7,081 nucleotides of DNA from Candidatus Methanophaga sp. GoMg3.2 (GTDB lineage Archaea > Halobacteriota > Syntropharchaeia > Alkanophagales > Methanospirareceae). Of this stretch, positions 1-4,833 are shown piece after piece (the stretch's first letter is position 1; the number at the start of each line of letters is the position of its first letter). The stretch is taken from assembly GCA_013180565.1 (NCBI GenBank), contig QBUN01000298.1:1-7081 (forward strand), read 5' to 3'. A program made the translations under genes and the position numbers. The notes beneath the pieces were generated by a model. That model saw only the letters and a program-made list of their open reading frames with translations. It had not been told where the DNA came from and did not search any database.

Positions 1-65
1 TGCTTGAAGAATACAACCGGAATTATTTGAGTATAAAAGAGCGGAGGGGGAGACCCAATGAGTGA
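1..65 (+). CDS. Possible 3' end of a gene truncated by the window edge
   Basis: Reading from base 3, this frame stays open for 20 codons and stops at TGA 63-65. The residues are rich in charged and polar side chains (LEEYNRNYLSIKERRGRPNE), which looks like a protein C-terminus rather than random translation. The other plus-strand frames stop earlier, at bases 5 and 28. It would converge on the small minus-strand gene ending at 127. The fragment is too short to assign a family, and a chance open frame cannot be excluded. Confidence 0.3.
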   Translation, partial: LEEYNRNYLSIKERRGRPNE

Positions 66-126
66 TATAATATAGTTCAGGGCAAAATTTTCTTCTGTAC
101 GAGTGGCTCGCATTATTTTAATAGCG

Positions 127-363
127 CTATTTCTTCTTACCCCATTCACCTTTTAACAGTCTAGTTAAGGTTTCGTCAACTGGCTCATCCGTATGCGTTA
201 GTGCCAGTATGCCTAGCTCTGCCGGATCAATATTGATAAATTCCACGTACTCCTCGGGCGTTAAACTGCTCAGATCAGCCCACGCTTTCTTGAAAAGATA
301 CGATTGCCTCGCCCTCTCTTCATCAGGGTTCACGTTTATTTTATGTATAAAAAGGCAGGTCAT
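127..363 (-). CDS. Small acidic/basic hypothetical protein, about 78 residues
   Basis: I do not recognise this protein. It is a soluble-looking 78-residue polypeptide with no membrane segment, signal peptide or cysteine pairs. A charged N-terminal half (NPDEERARQ, then LFKKAWADL) is followed by a helix-like stretch around LTPEEYVEFINIDPAEL and a basic end (GEWGKKK). The amphipathic, charged composition supports a real gene. The start is uncertain. ATG at 363-361 gives 78 residues, but the TATA-like stretch at about 345-354 lies just inside that reading. A GTG at 333-331 (giving NPDEERAR near the N-terminus) is an alternative. Neither start has a clear Shine-Dalgarno sequence. The gene is divergent from dph2 across about 72 bases of very AT-rich DNA. 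A function cannot be assigned from sequence alone. Confidence 0.55.
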   Translation of the reverse strand: MTCLFIHKINVNPDEERARQSYLFKKAWADLSSLTPEEYVEFINIDPAELGILALTHTDEPVDETLTRLLKGEWGKKK

Positions 364-368
364 ATAAT

Positions 369-386
369 AAATATTTTGAAATATTT
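369..386. repeat. Two palindromic AAATATTT octamers, 10 bp apart
   Basis: AAATATTT occurs at 369-376 and again at 379-386, one helical turn apart, in the divergent region between the small minus-strand gene and dph2. Each octamer is its own reverse complement. They could be TATA-like elements for the minus-strand gene (the second sits about 20-25 bases from its ATG), an operator with two half-turn-matched sites, or just AT-rich promoter DNA. Confidence 0.4.
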
Positions 387-406
387 GTTTAGCGTCAAAT
401 ACGTAG

Positions 407-418
407 AATTTATTTTAT
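407..418 (+). promoter_or_regulatory. Putative TATA box for dph2
   Basis: The stretch AATTTATTTTAT is centred about 24-27 bases before the dph2 ATG at 436, the expected archaeal TATA-to-start-site distance. Transcription would therefore begin at or next to the ATG, giving a leaderless mRNA. This agrees with the lack of any Shine-Dalgarno sequence before the gene. Confidence 0.5.
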
Positions 419-435
419 GCACAAGAAACGAAGTA

Positions 436-1434
436 ATGAGTATGGGCACGAATTCATACGACTTCGAATTAGACAAGATAAAGGAATTGATAAAGAATAG
501 GGACGCGAGAAGGGTTGGTCTGCAGCTCCCGGAAGGTCTCAAAACAGTGGCAATCGAGATAGCTTCCGAGATTACGAAAGATACCGGAGCGGAAGTGATA
601 ATATCCGGGTCTTCATGTTACGGTGCCTGTGATGTGGACGAGAAGCTGGAGCGGATAGTGGATCTACTTTTCCATTTTGGGCATAGTGACACTTTTTCTT
701 TTAAAAAAAGAAAACCTGTACTAAAAGAAAAAGTCAAAAGAAAAGTTTTTTTCATAGAACTCAGGAGCAATGTTGGGATTAAGTCCGTGCTGGAGAAAGC
801 CATACCAGAACTAAAAGGTGATTGTGTTGGATTAGTCGCGACAGTGCAGCATGTTCATGCATTGGAAGAAGCGAAAATATTGCTTGCTCATGCGGGAAAG
901 AGAACGGTGATAGGGAAATCGAAGAACCTGAAATACGATGGGCAGGTACTGGGCTGCGATTTCTCTTCCGTTACGGTCCCCTGTGACGAGATTTTATTTT
1001 TAGGTAGTGGGAGTTTCCATCCAATTGGACTAGCGTTATATGAGGGTAAGCGAGTAATAGCCGCTGATCCTTTCACCATGCAAATAAATATACACGAGCC
1101 GGATGAACAGAGGAAGAAGCGGTATATCGCGATAGGGCGAGCACTGGATGCAAAGTCGGTTGGGATTTTGATAGGGCAGAAATGCGGTCAGATCAAGCTT
1201 AACGAAGCGACTGCGTTGAGACGAAAAGCGGTACATAAAGGGTTAGATGCATATTTAATCGCGATGGAAGAGATAACAGAGGCTAATTTGCTGGGATTTA
1301 AGGTGGACGCATTTGTGAATACTGCATGTCCGCGATTAGCAGAGGATTTCGTTCAGTTTAAGAAGCCGGTTATTTCTGCTACGGAGTTTGAGGTGGTTCT
1401 TGGCGAAAGGGATTGGAAAGATTTATGGCAGTAA
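436..1434 (+). CDS. dph2: 2-(3-amino-3-carboxypropyl)histidine synthase (diphthamide synthase, first step)
   Basis: This is archaeal Dph2, the cytosolic homodimeric [4Fe-4S] enzyme that moves the 3-amino-3-carboxypropyl group of S-adenosylmethionine to a histidine of elongation factor 2, releasing 5'-methylthioadenosine. The three family cysteines that hold the cluster are visible: C65 in CYGACDVD, C174 in VLGCD and C298 in VNTACPRLAEDF. The N-terminal GLQLPEGLK motif and the HFGHS motif are also typical. The chosen ATG gives 332 residues, a normal family length. An upstream in-frame extension to 304 adds an atypical N-terminus that runs through the promoter. A lysine-rich stretch at residues 86-105 (FSFKKRKPVLKEKVKRK) sits where the family has a short variable loop before the VFFIE strand. 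The gene is followed 19 bases later by a nucleoside phosphorylase and probably shares its transcript. Confidence 0.93.
   Translation: MSMGTNSYDFELDKIKELIKNRDARRVGLQLPEGLKTVAIEIASEITKDTGAEVIISGSSCYGACDVDEKLERIVDLLFHFGHSDTFSFKKRKPVLKEKVKRKVFFIELRSNVGIKSVLEKAIPELKGDCVGLVATVQHVHALEEAKILLAHAGKRTVIGKSKNLKYDGQVLGCDFSSVTVPCDEILFLGSGSFHPIGLALYEGKRVIAADPFTMQINIHEPDEQRKKRYIAIGRALDAKSVGILIGQKCGQIKLNEATALRRKAVHKGLDAYLIAMEEITEANLLGFKVDAFVNTACPRLAEDFVQFKKPVISATEFEVVLGERDWKDLWQ
691..734 (+). repeat. 13-bp perfect inverted repeat inside dph2
   Basis: The arm ACTTTTTCTTTTA at 691-703 is the exact reverse complement of TAAAAGAAAAAGT at 722-734, with an 18-base A-rich spacer. It lies in the lysine-rich variable loop of Dph2 and could form an AU-rich hairpin in the mRNA. 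It may only reflect low-complexity AAA/AAG codons meeting a TTTTCTTTT run. Confidence 0.6.
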
Positions 1435-1453
1435 ATTAAATGTTAATCAAAAA

Positions 1454-2155
1454 ATGAAATTGGGTGTCATTGGCGGGACAAGTTTATTTGGCACGAAGCT
1501 ACTTGAAGGTGCAAAAGAGAAGGAGGTGGAGACAAAGTATGGCAACACTTATCTGCTCGTTACTGACGAGCTTGTCTTCATCCCAAGACATGGTAAAGCG
1601 ACAAATATCCCACCGCACCGGATAAATTATAGAGCGAATTTAGCGTCATTTAAGCTGCTGGGCGTAGAGAGGGTTATAGGAGCTACTTCTGTTGGTAGTC
1701 TAAAGCGTGCTATAACACCCCGATCATTAGTTGTCCCCCATGACTACATCTGTCTGTACAATATACCGACTGTGTATGATGACGAGATTGTGCATGTTAC
1801 ACCAGGCTTGGATGATGGGTTGCGGCGTACGATAATAGAAGTGGCAAACAAATTGGACATGGCGATCTTTGAGCAGGGTGTTTATTTCCAGACAGTGGCC
1901 CCGAGACTCGAGACGAAAGCGGAGATAAACTTCATGAGAAACTATGCAGATGTTGTGGGTATGAACATGGCTTCAGAAGCTACACTTGCAACGGAGTTAG
2001 GGCTCCGATACGCAGATATAAGTACTGTGGACAATTATGCACATGGTATAATCGAGGCGGAAGTGTTGGACTATAAAAAGATAGTAGAAGATGCATCTAA
2101 AAGCAGGGTAGATTTGGAAAAGGTGCTTATAAAGTTGATAGAAGTGATCGAATAA
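1454..2155 (+). CDS. mtnP: MTA/MTI phosphorylase family nucleoside phosphorylase
   Basis: This is a PNP/MTAP-family phosphorylase (phosphate-dependent cleavage of a purine nucleoside to base and ribose-1-phosphate), probably acting on 5'-methylthioadenosine or its deaminated form 5'-methylthioinosine in methylthio salvage. Visible features are the N-terminal GVIGGTSLF strand-loop, the phosphate-binding RHG (R45-H46), PPHRINYRANLASFKLLG (53-70), ATSVGSL (77-83), VAPRLETKAEI (148-158), VGMNMASEATLA (168-179) and STVDNYAHG (190-198). The adenine-binding Asp-x-Asp pair of human-type MTA phosphorylase is not preserved here: the matching segment reads D193-N194-Y195. A 6-oxopurine substrate such as methylthioinosine is therefore plausible. 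The ATG at 1454 gives 233 residues and begins right at the conserved KLGVIGG. Upstream in-frame codons overlap dph2 and look non-native. No strong Shine-Dalgarno sequence is visible, and translation may rely on coupling to dph2. Confidence 0.85.
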   Translation: MKLGVIGGTSLFGTKLLEGAKEKEVETKYGNTYLLVTDELVFIPRHGKATNIPPHRINYRANLASFKLLGVERVIGATSVGSLKRAITPRSLVVPHDYICLYNIPTVYDDEIVHVTPGLDDGLRRTIIEVANKLDMAIFEQGVYFQTVAPRLETKAEINFMRNYADVVGMNMASEATLATELGLRYADISTVDNYAHGIIEAEVLDYKKIVEDASKSRVDLEKVLIKLIEVIE

Positions 2156-2180
2156 ACGTAAAATGGTAATTGTTTAGCGA

Positions 2181-2240
2181 ACCACAAGATTACACGGATT
2201 TATTTATTTTTCATCTGCGTTAATCAGTGTTAATCTGAGT
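2181..2240. repeat. Decamer-periodic repeat (ACACGGATTT / AATCTGAGTT type)
   Basis: The stretch has a 10-bp period. GTTAATCAGT (2219-2228) is followed directly by GTTAATCTGA (2229-2238). The left half (AAGATTACACGGATT, 2186-2200) carries the same decamer in the opposite orientation. The two halves can fold into an imperfect hairpin around the T-rich centre at 2200-2211. This resembles the ATCTGTGT(A/T)A-type intergenic repeats known from many bacteria and archaea. That family link is from memory and was not searched. Confidence 0.55.
2198..2211 (+). terminator. Possible T-rich transcription terminator after mtnP
   Basis: ATTTATTTATTTTT lies about 45 bases after the mtnP stop codon. Archaeal polymerases often terminate at T-runs without a stem. 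The run here is broken by A residues, so the call is weak, and it also forms the loop of the decamer hairpin. Confidence 0.25.
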
Positions 2241-2400
2241 CTATAGACTTTTTATAGGTCTTTTCTTTCGCTGGGCTATACGTGACCGAATTAGGCTATC
2301 AACATGCTACATGATAAAAAAGCACATCTGGCGGGTAAACTATTAATTGTGTGTTACCTTAATCTTGTGGAATCTCGTGGTTTTTAAAATCCGCTATGCA
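2241..2400. other. Non-coding stretch before the tRNA, no gene seen
   Basis: Together with the repeats before it, this belongs to a 310-base gap between mtnP and the tRNA (2156-2465). I see no credible open frame on either strand. It holds a short CTATA/TATAG inverted pair (2241-2245, 2253-2257) and, near its end, two tandem decamers AATCTTGTGG and AATCTCGTGG (2361-2380). The part from about 2261 to 2350 has no recognisable structure. Confidence 0.5.
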
Positions 2401-2419
2401 AATACAAGAAAGTCCTGGC

Positions 2420-2437
2420 AAAAAAAATAATATACTT
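2420..2437 (+). promoter_or_regulatory. Putative BRE/TATA promoter of tRNA-Gly
   Basis: AAAAAAAATAATATACTT is a purine-rich BRE-like run leading into a TATA core (about 2427-2434). It is centred about 35 bases before the mature tRNA 5' end, leaving room for a start site near 2455-2460 and a short leader removed by RNase P. Confidence 0.5.
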
Positions 2438-2465
2438 TGTACACAATGATATTAAATGGAGAAAA

Positions 2466-2536
2466 GCGTCGATGGTCTAGAGGCATGACTTAGGCCTTCC
2501 AAGCCTAAAGCCCGGGTTCAAATCCCGGTCGACGCA
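2466..2536 (+). tRNA. tRNA-Gly (anticodon UCC)
   Basis: A complete cloverleaf folds by eye. The acceptor stem GCGTCGA (2466-2472) pairs fully with TCGACGC (2529-2535). The D arm has three pairs (GTC with GAC) and the GG of the D loop at 2482-2483. The anticodon stem TAGGC/GCCTA encloses loop CTTCCAA with anticodon TCC at 2498-2500. The T stem CCGGG/CCCGG encloses TTCAAAT. The discriminator is A2536. There is no intron, and CCA is not encoded, so it must be added enzymatically. It decodes GGA and, by wobble, GGG. It runs convergent to the zinc-finger gene whose stop lies 35 bases away. I see no duplicated 3' end elsewhere in the window, so nothing suggests use as an integration site here. Confidence 0.95.
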
Positions 2537-2571
2537 TTTAAGAAGAAGTGCTTTTGCAATTCTGAAAGAAG

Positions 2572-3111
2572 TTAATATTGTATCTCCTCCACATCGTGAT
2601 CATCATGCTCGCTCGTCAGGCAGTTCTCACATAGGCATATGTCCTCTCCTGCTTCCTCTGAGCATTCGATGCAAATCCATGTTGAAACTGTCTTCTTCCC
2701 CCTATCCTTGCACTCTACGCAGTATCGTTTTCTCGTCTTACTCTTGGCAGAGATGCGAGGGTAATTGACCCCGCTCTCTGGCCCCACAATCTCTTCCAAT
2801 GTGATAACATGCTGGATATTATCGCCGAAATCATACACGTACTCTAACTTGTCCCCTTCAAAGAGCCCGAGATCAGCTATTCGCACTTCTGCACCAGTTC
2901 CACCGCCATGCGGTTCGATCTCACCAAACCCGTTCATACCACGTGCATGCTCCGGGTAAAATTCGCTCAAATGGTCCCATGTGTCATGGTTGAACGCCTC
3001 ACGCATGATGCCATCGAAATCAGCAAGAGTCTGTCCACCTTCAATCTCAATACGACGCCAAACTCCCTTCCGATACTTAAAAGCAGCTTTAAATACATAC
3101 ACTTCATCCAT
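2572..3111 (-). CDS. pRiA4b ORF-3-like protein with C-terminal ZZ-like zinc finger
   Basis: Residues 1-115 match the pRiA4b ORF-3 (IS1096 TnpR-like) domain: VYVFKAAFKYRKGVWRRIEI, TLADFDGIMREAFNHDTWDH, and the hallmark YVYDFGDNIQHVITLE (91-106). The molecular role of this domain is not established. After a basic linker (SKTRKR) comes a cysteine/histidine-rich tail with C131-x2-C134, C147-x2-C150, C159, C161-x2-C164 and H169-x2-H172. This order resembles a ZZ-type or B-box-like two-zinc treble clef and suggests protein or nucleic acid binding. I prefer ATG at 3111-3109 (179 residues) because a good Shine-Dalgarno sequence lies upstream. A GTG at 3126 would sit inside that site. It lies 113 bases downstream of aIF6 on the same strand, and probably has its own promoter. 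It occupies a position where many archaea carry rpl18a/prefoldin genes (from general knowledge). Confidence 0.8.
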   Translation of the reverse strand: MDEVYVFKAAFKYRKGVWRRIEIEGGQTLADFDGIMREAFNHDTWDHLSEFYPEHARGMNGFGEIEPHGGGTGAEVRIADLGLFEGDKLEYVYDFGDNIQHVITLEEIVGPESGVNYPRISAKSKTRKRYCVECKDRGKKTVSTWICIECSEEAGEDICLCENCLTSEHDDHDVEEIQY

Positions 3112-3120
3112 TTTTAATTC

Positions 3121-3130
3121 GACCACCTCT
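3121..3130 (-). promoter_or_regulatory. Shine-Dalgarno site of the zinc-finger gene
   Basis: On the minus strand AGAGGTGGTC (3130-3121) closely matches the archaeal anti-16S consensus GGAGGTGATC and ends 9 bases before the ATG at 3111. It decides the start in favour of that ATG over the GTG at 3126, which overlaps it. It is the clearest ribosome binding site in the window; most neighbours have none. Confidence 0.6.
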
Positions 3131-3152
3131 TTTTATTTTGTAGCGGTTTAAC

Positions 3153-3164
3153 TTATTTTATTAG
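3153..3164 (-). promoter_or_regulatory. Possible TATA box of the zinc-finger gene
   Basis: On the minus strand TAATAAAATAAG lies about 25-30 bases before a likely start site near 3132, which would leave a leader of roughly 20 bases carrying the Shine-Dalgarno site. The region is AT-rich, so the exact element is uncertain. Confidence 0.35.
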
Positions 3165-3224
3165 CGAAATTATGAATATCCCACTCAAACGTGAATCTTG
3201 CATCCAGCATCCTGTATTCATCAT

Positions 3225-3926
3225 CTAAAATCCCAGCACATCCTCGATCCGCCCTAACTCTGCACCTGTTGTCTCATAGCCTGCGATATATCCCTTTGTG
3301 TTCGCGAGCAGAGCGGCACCTATTAAAGGAACACCGAAATTTACACTCCCTATCCCCACCGGGAGCTCGAATTTATCTTCCAAGAATTCTAATTCTGACG
3401 GAGTGGCATTCTTATGCACTAAGAGGCCTCTGTTAGTCGCTACCGCAGCCATCCCCACGGTATTTAATCCACCTATCGTGCCTTTATACACCTTTACGTC
3501 CAGAGTTCCCTTTATTACTTCTACTGTTTTATTCGATAGCAGAGGATGGACAAGAGCAACAGTATCATTTGCAAGTATTATATTGCCCGCAGTGGTCATC
3601 CGATCTATGTATGGCAGTCTGCTAATTTTCACCTTTAGCCCTTCTGCAGCTACTAATTCAGCTAAGCTTTCAATCTCGCTATCAAGAGCATAAGAGGAAA
3701 TGATAAAGCCATTTGAGTTTCCAACAGCGAAACAACCAACTAAAGAGGTTTCTGCTATCGTAGTTCTTATAGATTTTACATGCAACGCTCGTTCTATATC
3801 ATCCTCTAATCTATCCGAAATCAGCGAAGGCAAAAGAACCACCGATTCCGTGCAGACCGCAAAAAGGCCTATATACGTGCTACCGTCAACACTAACTAAC
3901 CTTTTTAGCGTGCCTCGCTTTTTCAT
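3225..3926 (-). CDS. eif6: Translation initiation factor aIF6
   Basis: aIF6 binds the large ribosomal subunit and blocks joining with the small subunit, acting in ribosome biogenesis and initiation control. The protein has the pentein-type repeated fold. Repeated signatures are visible: DGSTYIGLFA (14-23), VGNSNGFIIS (69-78), NDTVALVHPLLS (120-131), LNTVGMAAVATNRGLLVH (154-171) and VNFGVPLIGAALLANTKGY (195-213), ending in TGAELGRIEDVLGF. The length of 233 residues is slightly above the usual 220 or so, because of a basic N-terminal extension MKKRGTLKR before the normal start of the domain. No later start codon precedes LVSVDG, so the extension is probably real. ATG 3926 and GTG 3929 are adjacent and both possible. 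The gene follows rpl31e by 1-4 bases, so translation is likely coupled. This order is a common archaeal arrangement. Confidence 0.95.
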   Translation of the reverse strand: MKKRGTLKRLVSVDGSTYIGLFAVCTESVVLLPSLISDRLEDDIERALHVKSIRTTIAETSLVGCFAVGNSNGFIISSYALDSEIESLAELVAAEGLKVKISRLPYIDRMTTAGNIILANDTVALVHPLLSNKTVEVIKGTLDVKVYKGTIGGLNTVGMAAVATNRGLLVHKNATPSELEFLEDKFELPVGIGSVNFGVPLIGAALLANTKGYIAGYETTGAELGRIEDVLGF

Positions 3927-3930
3927 CACG

Positions 3931-4200
3931 TTATTCTACAAGCTCAGCCCGGATAATATCTTCTTCTTCTGTTACTTTTACACGTATCTTAGATGGTGGT
4001 TTCTGGGAGCCACGCGCCCACACCTTTTCGTTTATTGTTGTACCTATCAGGATATACTCTGATTTCGTGTGTTTCATTAGATATTCCCGTATTAGTGCTA
4101 TTGCACGGTTGCTCCGCTTCCATCGCGGTGCTTTTTTCACCGCTTTCAACGGAATCGTGTAGATACGTTCTTCTATCCCTTCGCCTACTTCTTCTCCCAT
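3931..4200 (-). CDS. rpl31e: Large ribosomal subunit protein L31e
   Basis: This is an 89-residue archaeal/eukaryotic L31e, a protein of the 50S subunit that lies near the peptide exit tunnel. Diagnostic segments are ERIYTIPLKAVKKAPRWKRSN (11-31, within the family core), AIALIREYLMKH and INEKVWARGSQKPPSKIRVKV (56-76). It starts at ATG 4200, six bases after the rpl39e stop, with AGGTG (4214-4210) nine bases upstream inside the end of rpl39e. The gene runs directly into aIF6. The N-terminal MGEEVGEG is acidic and variable, as usual for the family. Confidence 0.96.
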   Translation of the reverse strand: MGEEVGEGIEERIYTIPLKAVKKAPRWKRSNRAIALIREYLMKHTKSEYILIGTTINEKVWARGSQKPPSKIRVKVTEEEDIIRAELVE

Positions 4201-4206
4201 GATGAA

Positions 4207-4365
4207 CTACACCTTTAACTTGGTCCTCCGCCAATGCCTTCTTTTTGGATGCGTTGACACTTTCCGGTTTGTTTTAACGATTATCCAAGCAGGAACTCGC
4301 CTGTTCTGATTATTAGCCTTTGCGAGCCGGATCTTCTTGCCTATTGTGTTCTTCCCCATTGCCAT
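4207..4365 (-). CDS. rpl39e: Large ribosomal subunit protein L39e
   Basis: A short gene easily missed by length cut-offs. Translating the minus strand from ATG 4365 gives 52 residues with the L39e pattern: [34 protein letters not shown] and [14 protein letters not shown], stop TAG at 4209-4207. The protein is a small, extremely basic chain threaded through the exit tunnel of the 50S subunit. Two in-frame ATGs are available (4365 and 4359). The second gives 50 residues, the common family length. The first fits better with a leaderless transcript from the TATA box at 4391-4400. It is the first gene of the rpl39e-rpl31e-aIF6 operon. Confidence 0.95.
   Translation of the reverse strand: MAMGKNTIGKKIRLAKANNQNRRVPAWIIVKTNRKVSTHPKRRHWRRTKLKV
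4210..4214 (-). promoter_or_regulatory. Shine-Dalgarno site of rpl31e
   Basis: On the minus strand AGGTG lies nine bases before the rpl31e ATG, overlapping the last codons and stop of rpl39e. This suggests coupled translation of the two ribosomal genes. Confidence 0.45.
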
Positions 4366-4382
4366 GATATAAGTACTATCAG

Positions 4383-4400
4383 CTTTTTATCATATAAATA
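4383..4400. promoter_or_regulatory. Shared divergent promoter of rpl39e and queD
   Basis: The 51-base gap between the rpl39e ATG (4365) and the queD ATG (4417) holds two overlapping TATA-like elements. On the minus strand TATTTATATG (4400-4391) sits about 27-30 bases before the rpl39e ATG. On the plus strand TTTTTATCAT (4384-4393) sits about 27 bases before the queD ATG. Neither gene has a Shine-Dalgarno sequence, so both transcripts are probably leaderless or nearly so. Confidence 0.55.
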
Positions 4401-4416
4401 ACTCTGGTTGTCACAT

Positions 4417-4779
4417 ATGAAATTGGGAGTATCGACAGATTTTAGTGCTGCGCATTCGCTGCCGCGACATACGGGTAAATGTAAGAATCTGCATGGGCAT
4501 ACGTATAAGGTAGATATAGTGGTGGAAGGCGAGAAGAAGAAAGATACAGAATGTGTAGCGGATTTTTCGGAAGTGAAAGCGCTGGTAGAAGAAGTGATTG
4601 AGCTTGTAGACCATAAGCACTTAAACGATATAATTGCATATCCAACAAGCGAGAACATAGCTCTGTTTCTAAGAGCTGAGTTTGAGAAGAAATTTAAAGA
4701 CTCGAATTTTGGTGTAACATTAGATTCAATAAAGATATGGGAGGGGAAGGACAAGTGGGTGATGGTGGAAGCGGATTAG
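4417..4779 (+). CDS. queD: 6-carboxytetrahydropterin synthase QueD (PTPS family)
   Basis: A PTPS-fold enzyme that converts dihydroneopterin triphosphate to 6-carboxytetrahydropterin on the way to preQ0, precursor of the archaeal tRNA base archaeosine. Zinc ligands are visible as H13 in FSAAHSLP and H26/H28 in HGH. The catalytic cysteine is C22, in the C-x3-HGH spacing (CKNLHGH) typical of QueD-type members rather than the Glu-bearing PTPS-III form. D65-H66-K-H68-L-N70 and PTSENIA (76-82) match the rest of the active site, and E109 in IWEG is the substrate-anchoring glutamate. It is 120 residues long, normal for the family. ATG 4417 is preferred over TTG 4408, because MKLGVSTDFSAAH is the usual N-terminus and the promoter fits it. 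It diverges from the ribosomal cluster and is followed 54 bases later by isocitrate dehydrogenase. Confidence 0.9.
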   Translation: MKLGVSTDFSAAHSLPRHTGKCKNLHGHTYKVDIVVEGEKKKDTECVADFSEVKALVEEVIELVDHKHLNDIIAYPTSENIALFLRAEFEKKFKDSNFGVTLDSIKIWEGKDKWVMVEAD

Positions 4780-4833
4780 AACATTTGTAATTCTAATTTG
4801 AGATACCGAGCGCAAATCAAGAAACAAAAAAAA

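Larger units (their letters stand above)
2180..2382. repeat. About 203-bp intergenic segment bounded by imperfect 16-bp inverted repeats
   Basis: AACCACAAGATTACAC at 2180-2195 faces GTGGAATCTCGTGGTT at 2367-2382. The latter's reverse complement is AACCACGAGATTCCAC, matching at 14 of 16 positions. The inner right part also offers an exact 11-bp partner (2182-2192 against 2360-2370). The interior has no convincing open frame. No clear target-site duplication is visible. It could be a small non-autonomous element (MITE-like), a dispersed intergenic repeat, or decamer repeats that happen to occur in both orientations. Confidence 0.5.

Noticed and set aside
304..435. N-terminal extension of Dph2 upstream of ATG 436
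   Set aside because: The extra 44 residues do not resemble any Dph2 N-terminus, pass through the likely TATA box and overlap the opposite small gene.
2181..2382. CRISPR array
   Set aside because: The repeats are 10-bp units without regular 30-40 bp spacers and occur in both orientations, unlike a CRISPR array.
2466..2571. tRNA-Gly as an attachment site of an integrated element
   Set aside because: No second copy of the tRNA 3' end and no integrase gene are visible in the window. Downstream genes look like ordinary chromosomal genes.
3298..3693. 131-residue plus-strand open frame opposite aIF6
   Set aside because: The opposite strand carries clear aIF6 motifs along the whole stretch. The plus-strand product is serine/proline-rich without recognisable features.
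3989..4234. 81-residue minus-strand frame overlapping rpl31e
   Set aside because: It is an alternative frame of the ribosomal gene. L31e motifs are unambiguous in the other frame.
4341..4754. 137-residue minus-strand open frame opposite queD
   Set aside because: It overlaps both the QueD active-site coding sequence and the rpl39e start and would read through the divergent promoter. It has no family resemblance.
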